Positions 44,446 to 52,695 of a DNA stretch of 64,000 nt are shown one piece after another. The stretch covers positions 190,405 to 254,404 of the forward strand of contig CAZFTJ010000004.1 of assembly GCA_964521865.1 (NCBI GenBank). The letters are read 5' to 3'. A model generated the notes under the pieces. That model was not told where the DNA came from and did no database searches. It worked only from the letters and a program-made list of their open reading frames with translations. Within the stretch, counting starts at the first letter, position 1. Each line of letters begins with the position of its first letter. This stretch comes from CAYSRJ01 sp964521865. Lineage in GTDB: Bacteria; Spirochaetota; B62-G9; DRHN01. A program made the position numbers and the translations under genes.

Positions 44446-45606
44446 TTAGAAAAACGGACCCTGAGTTTTAACATCCTTCCAGGTGCTGTTCAGCTTGAAG
44501 TTATGCGCATCTTTTTCAACCTGAGCTCTGTCAAAATCATTCGCCCCTTTGATCAATTCGGATGTGATGCATTCATCAAGGGTAAGATGCTTCTTCGTCT
44601 GGCCGAGCTGATAGATAATATCCAGATACTTCTGCCATCCTGAAGGCACAAAAGCTCCATAGCCGATACCCCTTCTCTCCCCCTCGACATAGGAGTATGC
44701 GAGCTCTCTCATGGACTCGAGTGCAATCTCCGGAGTCATCTGTTCCCTCACGGAAGGGAATCTGTCATAGACTATCTGCGCTGCACCCTGCGGATTGAAC
44801 CTTCCGAAATGCATTCCCATCGAAGACCCTTTCATGAATCTGGTTAATAAATCCTTCTTGGCTGCATCTTTCAGGTCTTCCGTCCTGACAACGTAACCGT
44901 TCGACGGCATGACTGAGAAATCCGTTCCCTTGAAATACTTCAGGTTGAGACCAACTGCATTCCACTGGACATCAAGCGCGAGCCAGCTAAGCGCCACATC
45001 CGCTTTGCCCTGTGCGACCATCTGGCCCCACTGTTGACCTGCAACGACATACTGGACACTCTTGGGATCAATACCCAGCTCGACAAGAAGGGGATCGACA
45101 ATAACCTTCCATCCGATATCCGCGACGGATATCGTCTTTCCGGCCAGCTCTTTCGGGCTTTTTATAGGGCTGTCAGCCCTCACTGCGAGATACCACACAG
45201 AGCCGATCATCATCTCGTAGGCCATAATTACCCTTATTCCTGTGTCGACACTGGAGGTAAGGATACCGGGAGACGGATAGCCCACATCGGCCTTGTGTTG
45301 ATCCACAAACTTGGTGCACGCAAACGCATCCTGGGGTCCCGGTTCCATATCCACTTTAATGCCCAGATCTTTAAAGTAGCCCATTTCGATAGAAGCCCAC
45401 ATATTATAATCGTCCATAACCTCCAGCGTTCCCCTTGGCGAGATCCATGTCATGGGAGTGAGCTCTATCTTTTGCTCCTCACTGGCAGAGCTGATTCTGA
45501 TAGTGTTCAAAGCAGCAAGCCCAACTCCAACACCGATTCCTGCCTTAGCTGAATTTTTGAGAAAATCCCTCCTTGTCATCTTTTTATCAAAGATCTTTTC
45601 TTTCAT
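44446..45606 (-). CDS. substrate-binding protein with Tat-type signal (NMT1/SsuA-like)
   Basis: 386 residues. The N-terminus reads KKMTRRDFLKNSAKAG, a twin-arginine motif, then a hydrophobic segment. The mature part resembles SsuA/NMT1 type periplasmic binding proteins (WISPRGTLEVMDDYNMWASIEMGYFKDLGIKVDME...). A Tat signal implies folding or a cofactor before export, or rapid folding. The ligand is not readable; sulfonates, aromatic acids or thiamine precursors are possible. SD GGAGGGA. Confidence 0.78.
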   Translation of the reverse strand: MKEKIFDKKMTRRDFLKNSAKAGIGVGVGLAALNTIRISSASEEQKIELTPMTWISPRGTLEVMDDYNMWASIEMGYFKDLGIKVDMEPGPQDAFACTKFVDQHKADVGYPSPGILTSSVDTGIRVIMAYEMMIGSVWYLAVRADSPIKSPKELAGKTISVADIGWKVIVDPLLVELGIDPKSVQYVVAGQQWGQMVAQGKADVALSWLALDVQWNAVGLNLKYFKGTDFSVMPSNGYVVRTEDLKDAAKKDLLTRFMKGSSMGMHFGRFNPQGAAQIVYDRFPSVREQMTPEIALESMRELAYSYVEGERRGIGYGAFVPSGWQKYLDIIYQLGQTKKHLTLDECITSELIKGANDFDRAQVEKDAHNFKLNSTWKDVKTQGPFF

Positions 45607-45647
45607 TTATCCCTCCTTAAACTTTTTTTGTAATACAAACCAACTCA

Positions 45648-45675
45648 ATTCTATAATTAGAATGTGGATTGTCAA
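45648..45675 (-). promoter_or_regulatory. promoter for the ABC operon
   Basis: TTGACA and TAGAAT, 16-base spacer, between the ROK gene end and the binding-protein start. Just upstream GGTAAATACC (45686-45695) shares TATTTACC with the ROK-gene operator and may be another ROK site. Confidence 0.65.
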
Positions 45676-45698
45676 CTAAAATTTAGGTAAATACCAAT

Positions 45699-46979
45699 TT
45701 ATGCAAATAAATCGAGATCAATACTGTATGGAAACTCCCCCAGTAGTAGCGACTCTATAGCTAAAAACGAGGCACCTACAACACCTGCATTTTCTCCAAG
45801 AGATGAAAGCTTTATCTTTGGAAGCCCAAGCGGAATTGACCTTGCAACATTCCGCCGTATTGGATCGATAAACAAATTATTTACTTCAGGCAGACTGCAG
45901 ATATCTCCGCCGAAAATGATTATCTGGGGGTTGATAATCAGAATGAGATTTATTGTCACAATGGAGAGAGACTCGACTACCTCCAAAATAATTTTTTGAG
46001 CGACCTCATCGTTTCTCAGTGCAGCCTGGCACACTGACGAAGGGATAAGATTATCGATATCGCCCTCAATGTAATCCGATATCAATGTCTGCGTTCCCCG
46101 TCTGATCTCCATCGCAGCCTTTTCTGTGATTGCCTCCACAGATGCATTCTTTTCAAGATATCCTTTGTTCCTTGCGCTGAATCCGAGATTCTCCGTATTT
46201 ATTATGGAAAACCCTATCTCGCCTGCTGAACCGCTTGTTCCCCTGATGAGATGATTGTCGATAATTATTCCTGCACCGATGCCGTTGCTTACCTCGACAA
46301 ACACAATGTCCTTATAGCTCATACCCTCGCCATAGTTCTTCTCGCCAAGGGCAGAGAGCTTTACAGCATTTTCAACATAGACCGGAACCTTGAAGTATTC
46401 ACCGAGTCTCTCTTTAAGGTTTATATCCTTCAAACTGCTGTACAGGGGTGCGCCGGTAACATATCCTGTTGTTATATCAATCACAGCAGGTATTCCAATG
46501 CATATCGCCTTGAGATTATGAGCGCCCGCCTCCTGTTTATTCTCTATGCAGTAGTTATTAATAATAGCTTGGATCTCGTCGATAAGCTTTTGCCCGATGT
46601 CCATCTCTCCTGAGACTATCTCCGAAATTTTGCATCCCTGACATGTGTTGACGATCCTCCCGCTGAAGTCGGACAGCGCAATTTTTAACTCTTCTTTAAC
46701 AAGATCTATACCCAGGACATTACACTTCTCAGAATTGATCCTGAGCTCGGTCGGTCTCTTTCCGCTCTGTATCTGAAGTTTCTCCGTCTCAACCACATAT
46801 TCATCCTCGATGAGCTTATCAACGATCCTCGACACGGCAGGCGCACTTATGTTAAGGTCTCTCGATATTCTGGCCCGGTAGGTTGGTCCGTTCTCTCGGA
46901 GGTAGTTGAAAATTACGGACTTATTTATTCTATTTTGAAGTGTCGCATTGGCGGTTCTTGAAATCTTTAAGGTTTCCAT
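45699..46979 (-). CDS. ROK family transcriptional regulator
   Basis: 426 residues. The winged-helix domain (about 1-80) has RARISRDLNISAPAVSRIVDKLIEDEYV. The ROK part has the ATPase-like start NVLGIDLVKEELKIALSDFSG and GTSGSAGEIGFS. The usual zinc-binding H-x-C-x-C-G-x2-G-C motif is missing: the His is Phe (GEIGFS) and the cysteine positions read SARNKGYLEK. It probably controls the adjacent transporter and the flavin oxidoreductase. The start codon follows directly on a shared operator module with no strong SD. Confidence 0.85.
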   Translation of the reverse strand: METLKISRTANATLQNRINKSVIFNYLRENGPTYRARISRDLNISAPAVSRIVDKLIEDEYVVETEKLQIQSGKRPTELRINSEKCNVLGIDLVKEELKIALSDFSGRIVNTCQGCKISEIVSGEMDIGQKLIDEIQAIINNYCIENKQEAGAHNLKAICIGIPAVIDITTGYVTGAPLYSSLKDINLKERLGEYFKVPVYVENAVKLSALGEKNYGEGMSYKDIVFVEVSNGIGAGIIIDNHLIRGTSGSAGEIGFSIINTENLGFSARNKGYLEKNASVEAITEKAAMEIRRGTQTLISDYIEGDIDNLIPSSVCQAALRNDEVAQKIILEVVESLSIVTINLILIINPQIIIFGGDICSLPEVNNLFIDPIRRNVARSIPLGLPKIKLSSLGENAGVVGASFLAIESLLLGEFPYSIDLDLFA

Positions 46980-46982
46980 ATC

Positions 46983-47050
46983 AATTAGTTATTTACCGTT
47001 ATTAAATAATAATTTTCACACATTTTCAATACAGTGTCAAGATTTTTTAA
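46983..47050 (-). promoter_or_regulatory. ROK gene promoter and operator module
   Basis: On the minus strand TTGACA and GAAAAT are 17 bases apart (47035-47040 and 47012-47017). Downstream of the -10 lies GTTATTTACCGTTATT on the plus strand: two GTTATT ten bases apart. A very similar module is at 49615-49684. It directly abuts the ROK start codon, fitting autoregulation. Confidence 0.65.
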
Positions 47051-47173
47051 ATATTTTCCAGTAGATGGATACAGGCGGACGTACCGTATCCCGAATACGT
47101 TTTTGGTTTTCTATTTATTGCTTTGGCAGCCCTGCAAATAAACAGGGCAAAAAAAGCATTTAATACACAGTCC

Positions 47174-49321
47174 TTAAAACCCAAGCTGTTTCTTGACATC
47201 TATTGGAAGATCCGCCAATAACGCCCCATTGGGATTTGTGACGCAAAAATCCGGGTCCAGTGCAATACCGAACGATGCTCCTTCCTTAACAGCGGCATGC
47301 AGATTTCTGGGGCTTTTGGCATCTCCAACAGTAATCACAGGGATTCCTGAAGCATCGACTTTCGCGAATACATCGGCTAAAGCGGCGTTGGATTTTGTAT
47401 AACACGTTACAATATCGTCCGCCTCAACTACCGTTACATTCAAGTTTTTATCTATTATTTTCACTTCTTTCTCACCTATACTGGACAGGGTCGAGCTCTC
47501 AAACACCTTAACCGGGAATTTGTACGGACGCGAATGAAGTGCTTCGGCATCGCCCTGTGCCATGCGTTTTCGAAGAACATACATGTGTATTACTTCCACG
47601 CTGGAGCCGAACTCTTTTCTGTCAGTGACAACAGTTACGTCTTTTCCCGCTGCCCCGAGAAATGCTACCAGATCAGCAGCACCGTAGTGGTCACCCCAGA
47701 CAATTACTTTCTCGCCTAATTTTCGATTCTTGCGGCCGCTGCCTTCAGGATAAAACTCGCACGAAGTCTTTGGACAGGCAAATGCTTCCTCCAATGAAAC
47801 CACTCTTTCCTTCAATCCATCGACGTCAGGCACATAGCTTACTGCACCGGTTGCGTTAAGCACAACTTCGTAGCTCTTCAGCTCTTCCAGGCTCGGCTCA
47901 TGGCACATCTTAACCTCAACACCCAGATCACGAATCTCATACCTCAGCCAGTCGGCATACCATTTCATCTTATCTTTGTCGGGAACCATGCAGCACCCCA
48001 GGATAGCTCCTCCCAGCTCGTTCGTCTTCTCGAAAATAGCAGGCTTGTGTCCGCGAAGCGTAGCCCATCGCGCAGCTTCCATACCGGCAGGACCACCCCC
48101 GGCAATCGCAACTTTCATTGCACGGCTGCTCTTCTTTTTATCCATATTATAAAAATTAAGATCTCCACAAACCGGATTGATCGCGCACGCAATATCCTTC
48201 TTTGCCATCAGAGACTCCTGCCAGCACCCTGTAAGGCAGGATATGCACTTACGGATCTTTTCAGGCTTGCCGAGCTTGACTTTTGTCGGCCAATACGGGT
48301 CGGCAAGCGCCTGACGGCACATACCGATCATATCGGCCTTGCCTTCAGCAATTACGCTCTCACAAAAATCGGGATTCCGCAGAGCATGGCTTATGATTAC
48401 CGGTATCTTTACAAGCGGTTTTACTGCTTCGGCTGAGTATATTGTCCAGCCTTCCTTATACTGCATTGGATCGAATCCTGCACCGGGGGTTTCCTGAATG
48501 CACTGGCTCAAGTCTAATGCTGCTGCTCCGCCCTGCTCTAAAGCTACAGCAATTCTCTTGCTTTCCTCGGTATCTATTCCGCCGGGAACCCACTCATTGG
48601 CCGAGTAGCGTACAATAACGGGAAAATCTTTCCCGCATTTATTATGGATCTCTTTGATAATGGATAACGTGAAAAGCATACGGTTTTCAAAACTGCCGCC
48701 GAAACGGTCTATACGTCGGTTAAGGTAGGGGCTCAGGAAAGCCGACATAAGGTATCCGTGTGCTGCGTGCAGGCATACTGCATCGGCTCCCGCCGCCTGG
48801 CATCTCCATGCCGCTAAGGACCACAACTCAATCTGGTCCAGGATTTCTTCTGTGCTCATGGCTCTGATTTCTTTACCTTTTTCTTCTGCATTTGCAAAAA
48901 CTATCTCATGCCCCGCCGACCACGGAAGCTTGACCACCATGTCATTGGTCGACATTATGCTGTCCTTGGGCATAGGACACTGCCTGCCCGGATGCTGTAT
49001 CTGTGGTATGGCAAGGGCGCCGTATTTATGAATACTGTTTACCAGCCTGGCTAACCCGGGTATCATATTATCTTCATCGATAATTACTCCGGTTACGGTT
49101 ACACGTCCAGTCTTGGAATCCGGCGTACATCCGCCAATATTGATCATACTGTAGCCGCCTTTGGCTACCTCCGAATACACCGCTATATCCAGCTCACTGA
49201 CCGATCCATCTGCATGCGAGCAACTAATAGCCGTCGGCTCAAAGTTGATTCTGTTTTTGGCTACTACGCTGCCGATGCGTAACGGTTTAAAAAGATTCGG
49301 ATAATTTTGTTTCTCGTCCAT
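47174..49321 (-). CDS. Fe-S flavin oxidoreductase, 2,4-dienoyl-CoA reductase / BaiCD type
   Basis: 715 residues. The N-terminal old-yellow-enzyme barrel (about 1-370) has FEPTAISCSHADGSVSE, HAAHGYLMSAFLSPYLNRR and GMCRQALADP. The [4Fe-4S] cysteines are in CISCLTGCWQE and the next Cys in IACAINP. The C-terminal FAD/NAD(P) parts start KVAIAGGGPAGMEAARWA. It probably reduces an alpha,beta-unsaturated or aromatic-type compound. It is preceded by a long structured leader and a ROK-type promoter. SD AAGGAGG. Confidence 0.82.
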   Translation of the reverse strand: MDEKQNYPNLFKPLRIGSVVAKNRINFEPTAISCSHADGSVSELDIAVYSEVAKGGYSMINIGGCTPDSKTGRVTVTGVIIDEDNMIPGLARLVNSIHKYGALAIPQIQHPGRQCPMPKDSIMSTNDMVVKLPWSAGHEIVFANAEEKGKEIRAMSTEEILDQIELWSLAAWRCQAAGADAVCLHAAHGYLMSAFLSPYLNRRIDRFGGSFENRMLFTLSIIKEIHNKCGKDFPVIVRYSANEWVPGGIDTEESKRIAVALEQGGAAALDLSQCIQETPGAGFDPMQYKEGWTIYSAEAVKPLVKIPVIISHALRNPDFCESVIAEGKADMIGMCRQALADPYWPTKVKLGKPEKIRKCISCLTGCWQESLMAKKDIACAINPVCGDLNFYNMDKKKSSRAMKVAIAGGGPAGMEAARWATLRGHKPAIFEKTNELGGAILGCCMVPDKDKMKWYADWLRYEIRDLGVEVKMCHEPSLEELKSYEVVLNATGAVSYVPDVDGLKERVVSLEEAFACPKTSCEFYPEGSGRKNRKLGEKVIVWGDHYGAADLVAFLGAAGKDVTVVTDRKEFGSSVEVIHMYVLRKRMAQGDAEALHSRPYKFPVKVFESSTLSSIGEKEVKIIDKNLNVTVVEADDIVTCYTKSNAALADVFAKVDASGIPVITVGDAKSPRNLHAAVKEGASFGIALDPDFCVTNPNGALLADLPIDVKKQLGF

Positions 49322-49612
49322 ACCGTATCCTCCTTATCTTATTAAAAATATAGGCAAGTGGACTTCCAAACTTAAAAGGTTCAAATCGACACTTGCCTAA
49401 TGGTTTTTACCTATAGAATGCAATGACAGGCAATTTTAACATTGTATAGGCTCACTTTTTAATGAAATTCTGGTACAAAAAACCAGAATTTAAATAGATA
49501 AAACCATAAATTCGCACTGTTCCTTCTTTATTTTGATGCGTTAAATGCCGCCTCTTTTTTAATACGATAGCAGTCTTATATTTTAAATATTTTACAAGAT
49601 ATCATACACATA
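49322..49612 (-). ncRNA. structured leader RNA with competing hairpins, candidate regulatory RNA
   Basis: In the transcript three hairpins follow one another. Hairpin 1: AAATTCTGGT/ACCAGAATTT (49465-49491). Hairpin 2: CCTATA and CAATG arms (49410-49450) with a five-base bulge. Hairpin 3: TAGGCAAGTG/CACTTGCCTA (49351-49399), followed by TATTTTTAAT and then the SD. The loop of hairpin 2 holds TTGCCT (49428-49433), which could pair with AGGCAA of hairpin 3, so the two are mutually exclusive. That fits attenuation or a riboswitch. It matches no class I recognise. Confidence 0.5.
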
Positions 49613-49614
49613 CT

Positions 49615-49684
49615 AATTAGTTATTTACAGTTATTAAGTCGCCATTTTTTCACACTTTCAATAACGTGTCAAGATTTTTTTAAA
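49615..49684 (-). promoter_or_regulatory. promoter and operator module, second copy, for the flavin oxidoreductase
   Basis: A near-copy of the ROK gene module: TTGACA (49667-49672), 17-base spacer, AAAAAT, with AATTAGTTATTTACAGTTATTAA on the opposite side, differing at one base in its first 23. It begins about 290 bases upstream of the gene start. Confidence 0.65.
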
Positions 49685-49724
49685 ATTTTTATCATGAAAT
49701 CCCGATTGTAAAGACCTCCGATCC

Positions 49725-49752
49725 TTGACTTTTACTTTGATACCGTTAAAAT
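49725..49752 (+). promoter_or_regulatory. promoter for the second Gfo/Idh gene
   Basis: TTGACT and TAAAAT, 16-base spacer, 55 bases before the start. It diverges from the flavin oxidoreductase promoter, so the ROK operator lies between the two. Confidence 0.6.
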
Positions 49753-49806
49753 AGAATGTCGTCTTTTCGTTTAATACCCGATACTTTTAAAGAGGAGTGA
49801 AAAACA

Positions 49807-50808
49807 ATGGATAGAATACGATGCGGCGTAATCGGACTCGGCTGGTTCGGAGAGCACCACGTGGATACACTGAATGAGCTTCCCCTCGCTGAAGTCACAG
49901 CAGTATGCACAAGGCGGGAGTGGCGCGTCAGGGAAATTGCCGAAAAATACAGCGTACCAAAGACCTACACGGATTACCGCGACCTGCTCTCCGACGAGAA
50001 GATAGACATGGTATCCATCGTCACTCATGTGCAGGATCACCTTCAGCCTACGATCGATGCTCTGCGGGCTGGAAAACATGTGTTTCTCGAGAAACCGATG
50101 GCAGACAACGCCGGGGAGTGCGACAAAATCATCGCCGAGGTGAAGAAGACGGCGAAGTGTTTTATGGTCGGTCATATCTGCCGCTTCGATACGGCCTACG
50201 CACTTGCCAAAGAAGAAATCGAAGCGGGTAATCTGGGCAGAATTATATCCATGCACGCGAAACGAAACCTTGCGAAATGGATAACACCCACACACCTGGA
50301 AAAACTGAGCGCCCTCTTCGGTGACGGGGTGCACGATCTCGACCTCATGTTCTGGTATACCGGGGCGAAACCGGTCAGCGTGTACGCGCAGACCATGAAT
50401 ACCAGGCCCGAGCTTCCCAATGACGATCTCGGGTGGGCGCTTTACAGACTCGACAACGAAGCGGTTGCTGTTATCGAAACGATCTGGTGCCTCCCGGAAA
50501 ATGTACCCTACGCAATAGATTCGCGCATGGAAATTATCGGTACGGACGGTGCGATTTACATTGATAATTCGGGCGCAAACTACACGGTTCTTACGAAAAA
50601 GGGGTGGAGCTATCCTCAGTCGACCTACTGGCCGAAAGTGCACGATCTGCGAAGAGGATATTTAAAAGAAGAGCTCGACTATTTTTTGAAGTGCGTCTGG
50701 AAGGGAAAGAAGCCCGACGTCATAACTCCTGAAGAATCAAAGGCAGTTGTCGCTGCGATCCGCATGGCGGAACAGTCCGCACGAGATAACAAAGTACTTG
50801 AGTTTTGA
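49807..50808 (+). CDS. Gfo/Idh/MocA family oxidoreductase, second copy
   Basis: 333 residues. Rossmann start RCGVIGLGWFGEHHVDTL, EKPMADNAGE with the EKP motif, and FGDGVHDLDLMFWYTG in the C-terminal domain. A dehydrogenase of sugar-like substrates, specificity unknown. Divergent from the flavin oxidoreductase. SD GAGGAG. A convergent terminator follows. Confidence 0.88.
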   Translation: MDRIRCGVIGLGWFGEHHVDTLNELPLAEVTAVCTRREWRVREIAEKYSVPKTYTDYRDLLSDEKIDMVSIVTHVQDHLQPTIDALRAGKHVFLEKPMADNAGECDKIIAEVKKTAKCFMVGHICRFDTAYALAKEEIEAGNLGRIISMHAKRNLAKWITPTHLEKLSALFGDGVHDLDLMFWYTGAKPVSVYAQTMNTRPELPNDDLGWALYRLDNEAVAVIETIWCLPENVPYAIDSRMEIIGTDGAIYIDNSGANYTVLTKKGWSYPQSTYWPKVHDLRRGYLKEELDYFLKCVWKGKKPDVITPEESKAVVAAIRMAEQSARDNKVLEF

Positions 50809-50895
50809 TGCGGATTGTAATGTCACGGCACAAAGGCGGCATGCCGAGGAGGCGCTTCCCGATACCCGAATGTTCTGGCATACGGCCTAAAAAAA

Positions 50896-50945
50896 CGGGA
50901 ACGAGCGTTTTCCGATCAGAATGCCGTACATTCGCACCGTTCCCG
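50896..50945. terminator. bidirectional terminator
   Basis: CGGGAACGAGCG pairs with CGCACCGTTCCCG with small bulges and a 25-base loop. It lies between the convergent Gfo/Idh and radical SAM genes with a run of seven A before it and T-rich DNA after it. Confidence 0.6.
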
Positions 50946-50994
50946 ATTCTTGATTATTTCTTATTTTGATTCTGCAGGCCGGGCCCGCATCCGG

Positions 50995-52434
50995 CTATAG
51001 TTTCTGATACTCCTTCTTCCAGATATCGTTCGTCGCCTCATAGGCTTTCCTTCCGATTTCTGTAAGCTCATCGATATACTTCTGATCATTGAAGGACCTT
51101 TCGGTTGTTCGATCCACCGGAATGGCCTCGCTCTCCACGGCTATTTTATGAAACTCATCGTGGTGATCTCTGATCGGGCAGGGCACTATTTCATTTCCCG
51201 CATCAGCGGCACTTCTCTTGTAGCTGTACCCTTCCTGCCATTTTCGCAAATTTTTAAAAAACGGCGTCTGGAGAATGTCGTCCACCGTTTTACCCCTGTC
51301 GAAGAAATCGGTTTTGATATTTCCCACCGAATAGGGAACGAACACGCATGGCATCACGTTGCCGTGCCAGTCTATGTACAGGTAGCCGCCCTTTCTGCCC
51401 GCGCTGATACACCCGTCACTGATCGGGCCTCCGTTCCAGAAATCGATGAAAAATACACCCTTATCCCGTATCAGGTGCCTCTCCTGGAACCACAGCTTTC
51501 TCCGTTGTTCCGGGGTTATCATGAGGTCGAAATCAGGACCTCTTCCGATCGGCATGTACTGGAACATCCAGGCAAAGGATGCGCCGTGAGGTCCGAAAAA
51601 TTCATCGACGAACTCGTCGCTCAGCACCCTGTCCACATTGAGTCTCGTCGCTGTGAAAGATATCCCGTAGAGAACACCCGCTTCCTTCAGGTTTTCAATT
51701 GCCTGAAGGATTTTTTTGTATACGCCCTTTCCCCGCCTGTAATCGGTATCCTCCTCGAAGCCCTCGACCGAGATGGCGGGGGCAACATTCCCAAGTTCGG
51801 CGAATTTGCGCGCCATCGCCCTATCGATGAGCATTCCGTTTGTGTACATGAGGAAAAAGGTGTCGTTGTACTTTTCGTAGAGATCGAGGATGTTTTTTCC
51901 GCTGCTCTCATACAGAAGCGGCTCTCCTCCGGATATAACGGTGAAATGCGAGCCCCATATATCCCGCTTCTGCTGTACGATCTTATCGAGAACATCCCAC
52001 TCCATTGTTACCGCGGTTTTATTCGAGCTCGATGCGTAACACCCGATACAGGCGAGGTTGCATTTCTGAGTCGGGCTGATAGTCATGAATGTGGGCAGCC
52101 CAACTTCACGTTTTCTTCTTTCGTAGGCTTCCGGATACCGCTCCCTCCAATTGACGATTACATCACCGATCAGAGTATCGAAGATCCAGGTTCTGACTGA
52201 CGGAGCGAAGTAATTGGTCTTTAATTTTTTTTCAATTGCTCTCATGAGGTTCTGAACAACATAAAACTTTTCTTCCTGCGCACCGATAGGTCTTCCCCGC
52301 TCATTCTTCTCAACAAGCGCATTCAGTATCTGTTTCTCCCCCCATCGCAGAAAAGCTTCCATGATGAAATTTACTTTCAGCATGTGCAGGCCGACCCTGG
52401 CGACAGCCCTCTTTCCTATCGAAGCTAAACTCAT
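50995..52434 (-). CDS. radical SAM protein, second copy
   Basis: 479 residues, the same length as the copy at 9.5 kb. CX3CX2C is CNLACIGC (125-132), then ISGGEP. C-terminal cysteines (DGCISAG, MPCVFVP, VPCPIRDH) suggest an auxiliary cluster. It shares sequence stretches with the first copy such as 'ISVEGFE.D/E..RRGKG', 'MPIGRGPDFDLM/L..TPEQRR', and an aromatic 'DFWN.G...NGC/SDGC'. The substrate is unknown. SD AGGAGG. Upstream lies the palindromic promoter. Confidence 0.8.
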   Translation of the reverse strand: MSLASIGKRAVARVGLHMLKVNFIMEAFLRWGEKQILNALVEKNERGRPIGAQEEKFYVVQNLMRAIEKKLKTNYFAPSVRTWIFDTLIGDVIVNWRERYPEAYERRKREVGLPTFMTISPTQKCNLACIGCYASSSNKTAVTMEWDVLDKIVQQKRDIWGSHFTVISGGEPLLYESSGKNILDLYEKYNDTFFLMYTNGMLIDRAMARKFAELGNVAPAISVEGFEEDTDYRRGKGVYKKILQAIENLKEAGVLYGISFTATRLNVDRVLSDEFVDEFFGPHGASFAWMFQYMPIGRGPDFDLMITPEQRRKLWFQERHLIRDKGVFFIDFWNGGPISDGCISAGRKGGYLYIDWHGNVMPCVFVPYSVGNIKTDFFDRGKTVDDILQTPFFKNLRKWQEGYSYKRSAADAGNEIVPCPIRDHHDEFHKIAVESEAIPVDRTTERSFNDQKYIDELTEIGRKAYEATNDIWKKEYQKL

Positions 52435-52537
52435 AAATCAAACCTCCTCGCCATACCTTTTTTCATATTCAGATACGCCGGTACGATGAATACTTTTTTT
52501 TCACCACCGTATCCGAATCGATGGTAAAAACAAGATT

Positions 52538-52577
52538 AGTAGTATTTATACTACTCAGGAGCGTCCCTTTTTGTCAA
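52538..52577 (-). promoter_or_regulatory. palindromic promoter of the second radical SAM gene
   Basis: TTGACA and TAGTAT, 18-base spacer (minus strand). The -10 lies inside AGTAGTATTTATACTACT, a perfect eight-base dyad with two-base spacer. It is the same layout as the RHH promoter near 11.24 kb, which argues for one repressor acting at both. Confidence 0.6.
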
Positions 52578-52695
52578 GCACTTTTTTCGAAAATTTCATG
52601 CACACCCAGTCTCCTGTACAGAGAAATATTCATCCCGATTTTTTTTGCATACCCGGTTATTATATATGATAATTTGAGTTGCACAAGCCGATTGA

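Noticed and set aside
47129..47148. GCCCTG/CAGGGC hairpin after the flavin oxidoreductase gene
   Set aside because: On the transcribed strand the T-run lies before, not after, the stem, so it is not a standard terminator.
51148..52200. 350-codon open frame opposite the second radical SAM gene
   Set aside because: Antisense shadow; the radical SAM motifs and SD are on the minus strand.
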